Part shown: positions 1 through 8,503 of the stretch, piece by piece
How the letters are laid out: each line of letters opens with the position of its first letter
Position numbering within the stretch: position 1 is the first letter of the stretch
DNA from: Mammaliicoccus lentus
GTDB lineage: Bacteria; Bacillota; Bacilli; Staphylococcales; Staphylococcaceae
Reading direction: 5' to 3'
Length of the DNA stretch: 64,000 nt
Assembly (NCBI RefSeq): GCF_002902755.1
Contig: NZ_PPRS01000013.1
Span: forward strand, 1 to 64,000
Notes under the pieces: generated by a model
Database searches by the model: none
Told to the model about the DNA's origin: nothing
What the model saw: only the letters and a program-made list of their open reading frames with translations
Position numbers and translations under genes: made by a program

Positions 1-19
1 GGTTTTTAATCTTAATCAT
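1..19 (-). CDS. Start of a downstream gene of the ABC export operon, cut by the window edge
   Basis: Only the first six codons are present. An ATG at 19-17 on the minus strand reads M-I-K-I-K-N, with an AGGTGG ribosome site just upstream that overlaps the stop region of the preceding permease gene. By position this is the next gene of the export operon. The most likely product is the ATP-binding subunit, because the two permease genes upstream lack an ATPase inside the window and MIKIKN is a common start for ABC ATPases. That identity is inference; six residues cannot prove it. Confidence 0.45.
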
Positions 20-30
20 CAATACACCAC

Positions 31-951
31 CTATATTTGTATAAATACATATACAATATTTATAGCTATTGCCCATAATAAAGCCATAAATATTTTATGA
101 CTTAATGTATTTATTTTGAATAATAATACCGAAAGTCCAAATTCATAGATTAGCAATATTAAAAACGTTATCAAGTAAAATTTGAAACTTAATGACCATG
201 ATAAACATAATCCTATTATGAAAATGATAAAAAATAATAATAAAGTATGTGTTAAAATATATGTCAAATATAGTTTCATTTTAGTGTTATTAAACATTAG
301 TAATCTTTCTAGAGCTGCATTTTGCTTCAACCTTTGATGTAACACAATCTGGCTTGTACTGATAACTAATAATAATGCAATAATTAATCCTGCGCTTATA
401 GAAACGTCGGAATTTTTATTTACAGCATGTTGTTCCATTTTAGAGTTTGGCGTATCTTTTTTATATTCTTTTTTGATTGTTTCTAGACTTACATTCTGTC
501 CTGATTTGTCTAAATGTTTTTGAATAATAATTGGAATTTGTTGTTCATATAGTGCTTTACTAGTTACTTCTAATGCAATCTCACCAATAAAATCATCTTT
601 ATAATATAAAGGTATTGCATCTCTTAAATTATTATTAGATAGCTTTTTGTTAAAACCTTCAGGTATTTGCATACTCACTATAGCTTGCTTTTTTTGAATA
701 ACATCTTCAATATAAGCTTCATCTTTTTGTAATTTAATTACTTCCAAATATTTAGTATGTTCCAAAGTATGAATTAAATTTTTAGATTCACTAGATTGAT
801 CCATATCTTGAATCGCTATAGGGACTTTAAATACTTTATTTGAAGAAGCTTCAACCATAAAAACTACACTTACAGTTAAAATAATAAAAAGTATTAAAAT
901 GATATATTGTACCCATTGTTTTAATACGACTAAATTGAATATAGGTTTCAT
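31..951 (-). CDS. ABC-2 type transporter permease (second permease of the operon)
   Basis: A 306-residue membrane protein with one N-terminal transmembrane helix (about 10-33), a roughly 160-residue polar outer domain, then a cluster of hydrophobic helices at the C terminus. This is the layout of ABC-2 family permeases (YhgE/ABC2_membrane_3 type). The start is set at the Met at 951 because its ATG overlaps the TGA of the upstream permease gene in an ATGA junction, which implies translational coupling. A longer in-frame start at 1011 would run into that gene and has no clear ribosome site. It is shorter than its 388-residue neighbour and seems to have one helix fewer. The substrate is unknown; peptide, lantibiotic or lipid export are all possible. 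Confidence 0.75.
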   Translation of the reverse strand: MKPIFNLVVLKQWVQYIILILFIILTVSVVFMVEASSNKVFKVPIAIQDMDQSSESKNLIHTLEHTKYLEVIKLQKDEAYIEDVIQKKQAIVSMQIPEGFNKKLSNNNLRDAIPLYYKDDFIGEIALEVTSKALYEQQIPIIIQKHLDKSGQNVSLETIKKEYKKDTPNSKMEQHAVNKNSDVSISAGLIIALLLVISTSQIVLHQRLKQNAALERLLMFNNTKMKLYLTYILTHTLLLFFIIFIIGLCLSWSLSFKFYLITFLILLIYEFGLSVLLFKINTLSHKIFMALLWAIAINIVYVFIQI

Positions 952-2114
952 TGGCGATACCTCCAAACTAAAGAAATAACCAATAAACACATAACTATTA
1001 ATATATTCCAATAAAACATAGGGTGTACATTTAATATATAATTGTTAAGTATTAATTCTAATAATTGATTCATTACAATAGTAAAAGGCGACATATCTAT
1101 AATATTATTAAACAGCCCTTTTAAATAAACAACAGGAATCGTTGCCCCAGAAAATATTAGTATAACGACAGTCAAAACAATTTTCCAAACATAATTAAAT
1201 GCTTGTCTTGCTGTTATATCAATAAAAATAAATATAGCCGTCAATGCAAAAAGATAATATACAATATATATTAACAAAGTTGGCCAGTTATACATTTCAA
1301 AATCAGGATTCAAAAATTTTAGAATCAACCATAAACCAAAGCAACTCCATATAGCTGTATAAATTAAGCTGAATAACCCTCTCACAATAGTTAATTTTTC
1401 ATAAGAGAAATGAAACATACTAAGTCTTTCCTTTAAGGCATTTTTTTGGTTCATTTTTAATATACTGAATATAGAAAAGAAAAAGAAAAAAATGGATACA
1501 AAGTAAAATGCTACAATATAATAACTTGCTGTATCGTATACTTTTACTGGTTCTTCTTCGAAAGAACCATTTCTATTTAATCCTGTAAATAACATATCAG
1601 TCATCATAGTAAGCAATTCTTCATCAGAAGCATCTTCATATACATGTGTATATGATAGTGCTCCTCCCATCGATAACATTAATCTACTATATACAGAATC
1701 TGTTAATTGCATAATAACTATGCTTTCGATGGACTGCGTGTCATATGTATTAACAACAATTGGAAGTTCTCCATTTTTATAAAAAGCTTTTGTCATGCCT
1801 TCTTTAAATAAGAAATAACCATCTATTTTTTTACTTTTTAATAATTTTGCTGCTTGTTGTTCATTATAATGCTCAATATTAAGATTATCTCCAAGTGATT
1901 GTCCATCACCAACAGCATTTAATATTAACTTTGTTTCTTTAGATTGATCTTTATCTACGATACCAATTGTAAAGCTGTCGTCTTTTTGGTTAAAATGTTG
2001 AATCCCTATCATTAAACCAAGCAATGCGATAAATAATAATAAAATATATACAAGCAAATACCACTTTTTAATTAAAAAAGAGTGGTATATGTTGAACAAT
2101 TTTAAAGTCGACAT
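948..2114 (-). CDS. ABC-2 type transporter permease (first permease of the operon)
   Basis: A 388-residue protein with a membrane helix at about 17-37, a large extracytoplasmic domain (about 40-195) and five or so C-terminal helices. This matches the ABC-2 permease fold seen in exporters of the YhgE/Pip and drug/lantibiotic-efflux type. It starts 18 bp after the end of the 499-residue anchored protein and overlaps the next permease by 4 bp (ATGA), so all belong to one operon. Two similar but non-identical permeases suggest a heterodimeric membrane part. The ATPase is probably the gene starting at 19. No substrate-defining motif is visible. Confidence 0.75.
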   Translation of the reverse strand: MSTLKLFNIYHSFLIKKWYLLVYILLLFIALLGLMIGIQHFNQKDDSFTIGIVDKDQSKETKLILNAVGDGQSLGDNLNIEHYNEQQAAKLLKSKKIDGYFLFKEGMTKAFYKNGELPIVVNTYDTQSIESIVIMQLTDSVYSRLMLSMGGALSYTHVYEDASDEELLTMMTDMLFTGLNRNGSFEEEPVKVYDTASYYIVAFYFVSIFFFFFSIFSILKMNQKNALKERLSMFHFSYEKLTIVRGLFSLIYTAIWSCFGLWLILKFLNPDFEMYNWPTLLIYIVYYLFALTAIFIFIDITARQAFNYVWKIVLTVVILIFSGATIPVVYLKGLFNNIIDMSPFTIVMNQLLELILNNYILNVHPMFYWNILIVMCLLVISLVWRYRQ

Positions 2115-2132
2115 ATAACCACTCCTTCCATA

Positions 2133-3632
2133 TTAATTAATATCGTTTGTTACATCTTTTACGATATCTTCAAATTTGTCTTGAACTTCGTCGCCAATAT
2201 CATCTACTTCTGAAGATGATAAAGTATTAAAGTCTACTGCGCCGTCTTTTTTGAATTTAATATCTTTCTTCAATTCAGTTTTGCCATCAATCATTAATTT
2301 AATTGGCTCACCATTTTGTTCAAAACTTATATTAAATTTTTGTTTTTGCTCATTATTTTTAACATCAGTTGTTAAATTATTTTCATAATTTAAATCAAAT
2401 TTGCTACCAGTTGAAGGTGTTAAAGTTACTGTACCTTTATCAGTACGTTTATCTCCATCAACTTTAGATTTATTATCTAATTGAACCATAGTATTGCTAT
2501 ATTCATTTTCTTTTACATTAAGTTTGTATTTATCACTAATGTTATCACCATCAGTAGATTTACCTTTTAATGTTATTACATCTTCGTTGTCAGGAACTGA
2601 TAGTTTGTAATCAACTTGAACGACATCGTCAATAACGTTTGCTCCTGTTAATTTAACTTGTTCGTCATCTTTATTAGTGATTGTTAAGTCACGCTTTAAG
2701 ATTTCTTTTCCATCTACAAATATAATTGACTTCACTTTTGGATAATTAGACTCATCTTCGTCTTTTGCTTCTTTTAATAAATCATCAATCTCTTTATTAT
2801 ATTCTTTAACATTACCTTGTTTTTCAGCAATTTCTTTGATGTCTTTATCTTTTTTCGCTTGTTCTAATACTGAAACAGTGATTTTTTTAGTATCTTTAGA
2901 GCTTAAATTCATCGTAACTTTCTTTAGTTTCTTTTCGTCACCAAAGATTTTAACTTTTTCTTTATCTTTTTTAAAGTTATCGTCATCTAATTGATCTACG
3001 ATAAGATCACTATATCGTTTAGATATTTTATCTATTTGGTCTTGTGAAACTTGAGAACTTGATAAAATTGTATTTAAGTTTAATGAATCATTTGTAACAT
3101 TATTACTTTCACCTTGATCAAGTGATTCTCCAGTTGCTTTTTCAATACCTTTTTTAATTTCATCATTTTTCACTTTATAAATACTATCAAATAATGGTGT
3201 TTCTAAATACTGATTGTTTTTATCAGCACTCCACTGGAAATTACCAATTTTATTATCTGCAATTGTTGGTTCAATACCTAATTTAGAGTTTTTCTTTTTT
3301 GGATCATGTCCTACATTAAATATAAGATTAGTTGAATCTATAACTGATTTTGGTAGCCCAATTTGTGATAATAGACTATCCGGAACTTCAACTCCCAGTT
3401 TATAAGACATTTCATAAGACTCATCTTTCATTTTGTCTTGAAACTTAGATTCATTTTCAAATCTGTCATTAAAATAATCTTTCCATAAACTTGCTGACTT
3501 TTGCTCACTTAATAAATATGTATTCTTTGGGGTGTTAGTTAAAAAATAATAAGTCGCTGCCCCACCAATCCCTACAACAGCAACAAATGCAACTACTATT
3601 GCTATAATAAGCACTTTAATTTTAGTAGACAT
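2133..3632 (-). CDS. Membrane-anchored extracellular protein of the ABC export operon
   Basis: A 499-residue protein with one N-terminal transmembrane helix (about 7-32, ending in a Gly/Ala-rich stretch) followed by a very charged, Lys/Asp-rich outer region predicted to sit between membrane and wall. There is no lipobox, no LPXTG motif and no cysteine cluster. It resembles hypothetical staphylococcal proteins of the DUF6583 type (recalled by family, not searched). It is the first gene of a tight operon with two ABC-2 permeases, so it may be an accessory or substrate-handling subunit. A nested palindrome just upstream may control the operon. Function unknown. Confidence 0.65.
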   Translation of the reverse strand: MSTKIKVLIIAIVVAFVAVVGIGGAATYYFLTNTPKNTYLLSEQKSASLWKDYFNDRFENESKFQDKMKDESYEMSYKLGVEVPDSLLSQIGLPKSVIDSTNLIFNVGHDPKKKNSKLGIEPTIADNKIGNFQWSADKNNQYLETPLFDSIYKVKNDEIKKGIEKATGESLDQGESNNVTNDSLNLNTILSSSQVSQDQIDKISKRYSDLIVDQLDDDNFKKDKEKVKIFGDEKKLKKVTMNLSSKDTKKITVSVLEQAKKDKDIKEIAEKQGNVKEYNKEIDDLLKEAKDEDESNYPKVKSIIFVDGKEILKRDLTITNKDDEQVKLTGANVIDDVVQVDYKLSVPDNEDVITLKGKSTDGDNISDKYKLNVKENEYSNTMVQLDNKSKVDGDKRTDKGTVTLTPSTGSKFDLNYENNLTTDVKNNEQKQKFNISFEQNGEPIKLMIDGKTELKKDIKFKKDGAVDFNTLSSSEVDDIGDEVQDKFEDIVKDVTNDIN

Positions 3633-3645
3633 ATTCTACACCTCT

Positions 3646-3673
3646 TTTGATTTGATAACATTATCATATCAAA
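3646..3673 (-). promoter_or_regulatory. Nested palindrome upstream of the ABC export operon (candidate operator)
   Basis: The inner arms TGATAA/TTATCA (3653-3666) are perfect with a 2-bp centre, and outer arms TTTGAT/ATCAAA flank them. It sits 14 bp upstream of the first start codon, where a repressor would block transcription or the leader. The AT-rich composition makes chance palindromes more likely, so confidence is modest. Confidence 0.35.
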
Positions 3674-3708
3674 TGTTACAACTTTATAACATATTATTTT
3701 GAAATTAA

Positions 3709-4314
3709 TTATATTTTTTTAAAAATACACATTTTTCCTGGTTTATTATAACTTTCAGCCATCTTATTTTTTTCTATTTTAATGATTTGAGCTTTAGAAG
3801 GCCAAAAAGCTGGTAATATTAGCTTATTATATTGCTTCCATAGAGGATCAATATAATAATAATAATGTTCATCAAATCCTATTAATAGTGTTACATGTAT
3901 ATTTGAAACTAACTTTTTATTATTTCTTCCTATTTTAAATGTTTTCCAAACAGGCGATTGACCTAATTTTGTATGATAAATTAAAACCGGATGTTTTTTT
4001 GCTAATATGTTCTCTAATTCATACAGTGTTGTACCTGTACCGTCTACCAAATCTGCATCAAACTTATTAAGGTAAGGTGCTAAAACATTAGGAAATATAC
4101 TTTGGTGTCTTAAAAAGCTAATTAAAAATTGATTGCCTACATAACCTTTTTTAGGGTTATCAATATGGGTTGGCCAATCTTTCATTATAGTTATAGCATC
4201 AATTTTTTTATAATAATAATTCAGTAACATTGAACTTGCTACACCTTCACACCCCATAACCATCGGTATAGGAAACAACTGACTTTTTGGCTTTACAGAT
4301 AACAACACTTTCAT
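3709..4314 (-). CDS. C39-like papain-fold peptidase family protein
   Basis: A 201-residue protein that fits the Peptidase_C39_2 fold. Cys22 lies in a G-C-E-G-V-A-S motif at the head of a helix, His140 in N-I-H-V-T-L-L-I-G-F, and Asp156 in Y-I-D-P-L-W, which gives the Cys-His-Asp order expected for this family. I see no signal peptide or membrane helix, so it may act in the cytoplasm or be a fold-only member. It lies downstream of sarR, separated from it by a terminator hairpin, and has its own GGAG-like ribosome site. The substrate cannot be read from the sequence. Confidence 0.6.
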   Translation of the reverse strand: MKVLLSVKPKSQLFPIPMVMGCEGVASSMLLNYYYKKIDAITIMKDWPTHIDNPKKGYVGNQFLISFLRHQSIFPNVLAPYLNKFDADLVDGTGTTLYELENILAKKHPVLIYHTKLGQSPVWKTFKIGRNNKKLVSNIHVTLLIGFDEHYYYYIDPLWKQYNKLILPAFWPSKAQIIKIEKNKMAESYNKPGKMCIFKKI

Positions 4315-4352
4315 AATTTCATAACTCCTTAAAATTTATTTAATAAAGATAA

Positions 4353-4378
4353 AAAGTGTCCCTAATAAGGCACACTTT
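4353..4378 (-). terminator. Rho-independent terminator after sarR
   Basis: The AAAGTGT/ACACTTT arms, extended by CCT/AGG, form a hairpin that on the minus strand is followed by a T-rich tract. It lies just past the sarR stop and before the C39-like gene. Confidence 0.75.
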
Positions 4379-4384
4379 CGATTT

Positions 4385-4735
4385 TTATAAAACTTCTCCT
4401 TCAATTTCCATTAGCAAATTTTTAATTTTTCGATGTTGTATTTTTGAGACTTCAATTGCTACAGTTCTTTCATCTTTATCGTTTCTCTTTTTAGAAATTA
4501 AACCTTTTTCTTTTAAATTTTGAACTGCTTTAGATATATAATAAGGCTTAAACTTTGAATTTTTTATAATATCTTTAACATTATAGCAATCCTTTTCACC
4601 TTTATATATATAAACTAATATATATAGTTCTTCAAATGTTAATACAAATTGGCTTTTTATTTTTGTTAAATGTTCTTTGGCTTTCTTGCTAACTGTAACT
4701 AATTCTACTACATTTCTAATTTGTACGGCTTCCAT
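4385..4735 (-). CDS. sarR: SarR, SarA-family winged-helix regulator
   Basis: A 116-residue single-domain winged-helix protein. It carries the Sar-family wing motif K-K-R-N-D-K-D-E-R-T-V near residues 83-93, with the DER acidic/basic pair typical of the family. The preceding helix F-K-P-Y-Y-I-S-K-A closely resembles that of S. aureus SarR as I recall it. In S. aureus SarR binds the sarA promoter and dampens sarA expression. The context agrees: a two-domain Sar protein, an AraC regulator and ssaA follow upstream, as in the S. aureus sarR-sarY-ssaA region. Other small Sar proteins (SarT, SarA) are less similar by eye. Confidence 0.75.
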   Translation of the reverse strand: MEAVQIRNVVELVTVSKKAKEHLTKIKSQFVLTFEELYILVYIYKGEKDCYNVKDIIKNSKFKPYYISKAVQNLKEKGLISKKRNDKDERTVAIEVSKIQHRKIKNLLMEIEGEVL

Positions 4736-5063
4736 TGCTTACCACTCCCCAAGTTAAAATAGCTATTTGTTGAATTGGTCGATTAAGCATTTTATCTTTC
4801 TTATAGCATATTTTTCCTTTTCAACACAATGAATTTTTATTTATTTATTATTTTATAATAAGTTTTAAAAACATTCAACAAAATTTGTAAAAACAGGAAA
4901 TTAACTTCCATTAAATCCTATAAATCTCTTTAATATCAATACTTTTATGGAATAGAAACTAAAATATTTACTATCGTCTTTATTTTAAAGTTCTTAATAT
5001 TTTAATAATAATTACTTTTAAAATATAAAAATAGAAATTGTAGTTAAACCTGTTTTCAAACAA

Positions 5064-5109
5064 AAAAGTAGTAAAAACTCTTAACGAATCAAGAATTTTT
5101 ACTACTTTT
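5064..5109 (-). terminator. Terminator hairpin after the DoxX/monooxygenase pair
   Basis: The 14-bp arms of the AAAAGTAGTAAAAA type pair with TTTTTACTACTTTT across an 18-nt loop. On the minus strand the stem is followed by a T-rich run, so it probably ends the transcript from 6593. Confidence 0.65.
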
Positions 5110-5112
5110 AAA

Positions 5113-5163
5113 TTGGGTGTGGGAAAGAAATCTCGTTTTATTAAAAAGATTTAGTAGTCCCAA
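5113..5163 (-). repeat. Dispersed staphylococcal palindromic repeat, core module
   Basis: The segment contains GGGAAAGAAATCTCG and GATTTAGTAGTCCC, the reverse-orientation version of the core found at 21649-21696, 33813-33860 and (diverged) 36640-36700. The arms AAATCT/AGATTT let it fold. It sits directly after the DoxX stop codon. Confidence 0.6.
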
Positions 5164-5187
5164 CCTGTTCATTATTATGATTAATAA

Positions 5188-5541
5188 TTATTTTTTCTTA
5201 CCTAGTGTATCGATAAAGCTTAATGCAGATAAACCTAATAATTGTAATGCATGCTTAGATCCTTTAAAACCGTGGCCCGCTTCATAGTGTTTATAAGCTG
5301 CTACTGATAATACTGATCCAATAATTAACGATCCTAATCTTGAGAATGTTTTGCTGAATGCACTTAAGAATAGAAATGCTGAACCTAATACTTCAAGTCC
5401 ACCAGTTAATTTCATTGCGTTTCTAGAAAGACCAAATCCTTCTTCAAATTGTTGAGCCATACCGTCATCGTTTTTTACTTTCGGTTGACTAGCTTTAAAT
5501 AACTCTTTACCTACATATACGTTTAATAAATATCTTAACAT
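5188..5541 (-). CDS. DoxX-like small membrane protein
   Basis: A 117-residue protein with about three hydrophobic segments (about 45-65, 68-85 and 98-112), in the size and layout of DoxX/DoxX-like proteins. Its start lies 2 bp after the stop of the luciferase-like monooxygenase, so the two are co-transcribed. DoxX-family proteins are membrane partners of oxidoreductases in some systems. A role in redox protection next to the flavin monooxygenase is plausible but inferred. Confidence 0.6.
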   Translation of the reverse strand: MLRYLLNVYVGKELFKASQPKVKNDDGMAQQFEEGFGLSRNAMKLTGGLEVLGSAFLFLSAFSKTFSRLGSLIIGSVLSVAAYKHYEAGHGFKGSKHALQLLGLSALSFIDTLGKKK

Positions 5542-5543
5542 TA

Positions 5544-6593
5544 CTAAATTTCCTCCTTATTTTTCATATAATCATCAACAATTGGCTTAACTTTTTCGCC
5601 TAATAGTTTAATAGATTTCATCACTTTTTCATGAGGTATAGAGCCTACTGGTAAATGAAGCATAAACCTTGTTATACCAAGATCTTCATGAAGCTTAATG
5701 ATTTTGGCTGCAACTGTTTCTGAACTACCAACAAATAATGCGCCATGAACAATTTCTTGTTCAAATTTTTCGATTGAGTACATCGGCCATCCTCTTTCTA
5801 TGCCTAATTGATTAATAACATAAGCACTAGAAGGATAGTATTCTTGTTTAGCTATTTCATCAGATTCTGCTACATAACCCCAAGAATGCGTAGCAATAGG
5901 TAACTTACTTACATCATGTCCTTTAGATTCAGCTATCGCTTTATACATCGCTACATTGCGTTTAAAACGACTTGGCGCACCACCTATAATAGCATAAGTA
6001 ATAGGCAAGCCCAATTCCCCCGCTCTCATAGATGATTCTGGATTTCCTCCTGTTGCCAACCAAATAGGTAATTTCTCTTGTACAGCTCTTGGATAAACAT
6101 CTAATCCATTAATTGATGGTCTTGTTGATCCTTGCCAATTAACAGTTTTATTCTCATTAATATTTAACAATAAATCTAGTTTCTCTTTATACAAAATATC
6201 ATAATCTTTCAAATCATATCCAAACAAAGGAAATGACTCTATAAATGAACCTCTCCCAGCCATAATTTCAGCTCTACCATTGCTCAATGCATCTAGAGTT
6301 GCAAATCTTTGGTAAACTCTCACTGGATCATCTGAAGAAAGGACTGTCACGGCAGAAGATAATCTTATTCGATTTGTTTGAGGAGCTGCTGCTGCTAACA
6401 CAGATACTGGATCAGATACTGCATAATCTTCTCGATGATGCTCACCTAAACCATATATATCCAATCCTACCTTATCAGCTAAAATAATTTCTTCTACAAT
6501 TTGATTGATTCTTTCTGATGCTGTGAAAGGTTTATCAGTACCATCGACAGGAGATAACTCTGCAAAAGAGGAAAGACCTAATTCAAACTTCAT
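5544..6593 (-). CDS. LLM-class (luciferase-like) flavin-dependent oxidoreductase
   Basis: A 349-residue TIM-barrel protein of the bacterial luciferase family. The N-terminal strand reads F-E-L-G-L-S-S-F, followed by G-L-G-E-H-H-R-E-D-Y (about 47-56) and a R-A-E-I-M-A-G-R-G-S-F segment (about 107-117). Both are typical of LLM monooxygenases that use reduced FMN supplied by a separate reductase. The start ATG at 6593 is preceded by a GAGGTGAG ribosome site. The substrate is unknown. The gene is coupled to a DoxX-like membrane protein. Confidence 0.8.
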   Translation of the reverse strand: MKFELGLSSFAELSPVDGTDKPFTASERINQIVEEIILADKVGLDIYGLGEHHREDYAVSDPVSVLAAAAPQTNRIRLSSAVTVLSSDDPVRVYQRFATLDALSNGRAEIMAGRGSFIESFPLFGYDLKDYDILYKEKLDLLLNINENKTVNWQGSTRPSINGLDVYPRAVQEKLPIWLATGGNPESSMRAGELGLPITYAIIGGAPSRFKRNVAMYKAIAESKGHDVSKLPIATHSWGYVAESDEIAKQEYYPSSAYVINQLGIERGWPMYSIEKFEQEIVHGALFVGSSETVAAKIIKLHEDLGITRFMLHLPVGSIPHEKVMKSIKLLGEKVKPIVDDYMKNKEEI

Positions 6594-6691
6594 ATTCTCA
6601 CCTCGATATACTATTTATACTAGATATAATTATAATACTATTTTAATAAATGTCAAGGTTCTTGTTAAATAAAGATTTAAATTTCTATACT

Positions 6692-6746
6692 TAAATACGC
6701 CCTTAAAAGTAAACATTAAAAATGAAAACTTTTAAGGGCGTATTTA
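6692..6746 (-). terminator. Strong 19-bp inverted repeat, terminator
   Basis: Perfect 19-bp arms (6692-6710 and 6728-6746) with a 17-nt loop lie just past the stop of the 121-residue gene. The GC-rich CGCCCTTAAAAG core and AT-rich flanks suit a terminator for the minus-strand pair at 6755-7696. Confidence 0.8.
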
Positions 6747-6754
6747 GAGATTGT

Positions 6755-7120
6755 TTATTCATTCAATTTACAATATTCTAGTAATGCTTCTTTTAAAGGT
6801 TTTGTTATTTCCAAATTCCTTATATCATCAATTGTCATAGGATCTAAATAAATACATTTAATAGGGATATTATTTTCAAAAGCTACTACTGCCTCCCCAT
6901 CAACACTTCCTTCAAACATCACTTCTACGGTAGAAAAATAGAGACCTAATACATAAATGAGAGCATCTCGATATCTTTCTCGATTTTTAATATATTCTGC
7001 TACTTGATCGTCTTGTATATAATAAGCATCTACAAGTGTCATGCCTTCTATATGTTTAGGTATGGATGTAACATGCGTTTCTGTCGAGACATTCTTTCTT
7101 TTTTTAAGAAATTTAAACAT
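6755..7120 (-). CDS. Hypothetical protein, 121 residues
   Basis: I do not recognise this protein. It begins with a basic stretch (F-K-F-L-K-K-R-K-N), has no signal peptide or membrane helix, and is otherwise a mixed alpha/beta, acidic, probably cytoplasmic protein. It starts 27 bp after the tubby-like gene and shares its terminator, so the two form one transcript. A GGAAG ribosome site precedes the start. No catalytic motif is visible. Confidence 0.6.
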   Translation of the reverse strand: MFKFLKKRKNVSTETHVTSIPKHIEGMTLVDAYYIQDDQVAEYIKNRERYRDALIYVLGLYFSTVEVMFEGSVDGEAVVAFENNIPIKCIYLDPMTIDDIRNLEITKPLKEALLEYCKLNE

Positions 7121-7147
7121 ATTGTTATCTTCCTTTAACTTTATATT

Positions 7148-7696
7148 CTAATTTGATTTACTACGTTGATATTCTTGATATTCAAAAAATACTTGGAATA
7201 ACATAATAAGCATAGCAGGATGATAATCATTCGTTTGAATATCAATTTGATGATTCGAAGCAATTTTAAACCTTTCAGACTTTGTTTCCATCAAAACTTG
7301 GTTTCGCTGATTTGTTACTCTTACTGATCTAGAGATAAATCCAGATTCAAATACTAATTCATCATTGTTTATACCTTTAAATATCATTTTAGGTTTCCAA
7401 CCTATTTTAGTTTCAACAACACCTATTTTTTTATCGTTCTTAAAAACTTCCCATACTGTTTTAAAAGGCGTTTTAAGTTTACCTTCTAAACTTTTCTCTT
7501 GGAGTACAGAATAATTTCCACCTTGAAATTCAATGATAAAATTATGTTTTTTTCTTCCTAAAATCGCAAAAGTTTCTTGATGCGTTGATGTATAATATAA
7601 ACTCAATTTATAAACTGGTTCTTCATACTGATTGAAAACGTCGATGGGCTTTGTAGAAGATCCGAAGAAGTTTTCTTTAAAATGAAATCGATTCAT
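7148..7696 (-). CDS. Tubby C-terminal-like (LURP-one-related) protein
   Basis: A 182-residue protein made largely of predicted beta strands with an alternating pattern (for example V-W-E-V-F-K-N-D-K-K-I-G-V-V-E-T-K), as in the tubby-like/LURP-one barrel found in Firmicutes proteins. The C-terminal hydrophobic helix (M-L-I-M-L-F-Q-V-F-F) matches the central helix of that barrel. The assignment rests on pattern only. It is first in a two-gene operon with the 121-residue hypothetical and follows the two-domain Sar gene on the same strand. Its role is unknown; membrane-lipid binding is possible from the fold. Confidence 0.5.
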   Translation of the reverse strand: MNRFHFKENFFGSSTKPIDVFNQYEEPVYKLSLYYTSTHQETFAILGRKKHNFIIEFQGGNYSVLQEKSLEGKLKTPFKTVWEVFKNDKKIGVVETKIGWKPKMIFKGINNDELVFESGFISRSVRVTNQRNQVLMETKSERFKIASNHQIDIQTNDYHPAMLIMLFQVFFEYQEYQRSKSN

Positions 7697-7728
7697 ACAT
7701 TATCTCCTTCAATAAGTATTTATTGATT

Positions 7729-8475
7729 TCATTTTATCATAGCCTTATCCCTTCCTCTATAATCGAATGTATTTAATATAAATAACTTATTAATTATTTT
7801 ATTTACTTCCTCTTCAGCACTCTTCTTTATTGAAACAAGTACCATTCTTTCATCTTGTTCATTTCTATATTTCATAACATAGTTTAGTTTGACTAATGCT
7901 TTAACAGCTTTATTAATCTTCACCATATCCCAATTAAATTTAAGTTTTATTGCTTTCAATGTGCATACTTCATTTTGATATTGTTGAATAAGTATCAATA
8001 ACATTAATTGATCCATACTTAAACGATATCCCTCTACAATATCTTTTTTTATTGAAACTAATTGGTCATTTATATAAAGCGTAACTTCTATTATCTGATT
8101 TGTATTGATAGTGTCATATCTTTCAATTAATAATGTTTTTAAATCTTTTGTTACTTGATGAATTAAAGTTTCAATTTTTATTCTGTGACGAGTTTCTACT
8201 ATTATAAGTATTTTTCTCTCATCGTCTTTTGCACGTTGCTTTTCATAATAATCTAAATCTTCTAAGTATGAAATGACATGCGTTAACATTGTCTGATTTA
8301 TATTTAGCAATGCTTTAAGTTCTCCTGTAGTAAAAGATGATTGTTCTTTACGATTATACATATATTTTAATATTTTCAAGTGATACATATTAATTTCAAA
8401 TTCTTTTTTTAAGTACTTCTTTACTTGGCTATTTACATAATTCATTCTTAATAAATCATTAATTTGCTTATTCAT
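7729..8475 (-). CDS. Two-domain SarA-family regulator (SarY/SarU/SarS type)
   Basis: A 248-residue protein with two tandem winged-helix Sar domains. The first wing has R-A-K-D-D-E-R-K-I (about 82-90) and the second R-N-E-Q-D-E-R-M-V (about 214-222). Staphylococcal proteins of this length and layout are SarS, SarU and SarY. Its position between an AraC-type regulator plus ssaA and the sarR side matches the S. aureus sarY neighbourhood, so SarY is the best guess, but the subfamily is not proven. Such proteins bind AT-rich promoter DNA as single-chain equivalents of Sar dimers. Confidence 0.75.
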   Translation of the reverse strand: MNKQINDLLRMNYVNSQVKKYLKKEFEINMYHLKILKYMYNRKEQSSFTTGELKALLNINQTMLTHVISYLEDLDYYEKQRAKDDERKILIIVETRHRIKIETLIHQVTKDLKTLLIERYDTINTNQIIEVTLYINDQLVSIKKDIVEGYRLSMDQLMLLILIQQYQNEVCTLKAIKLKFNWDMVKINKAVKALVKLNYVMKYRNEQDERMVLVSIKKSAEEEVNKIINKLFILNTFDYRGRDKAMIK

Positions 8476-8503
8476 TTATAAAAACCACCTTAATTAATTA
8501 AAT

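Larger units (their letters stand above)
4736..5187. other. Gene-free interval between sarR and the DoxX gene
   Basis: This 452-bp AT-rich stretch has no credible coding frame. It holds the sarR promoter region (near 4740-4900, no clear operator seen), a terminator-like hairpin at 5064-5109 and one copy of a dispersed palindromic repeat at 5113-5163. Confidence 0.6.
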
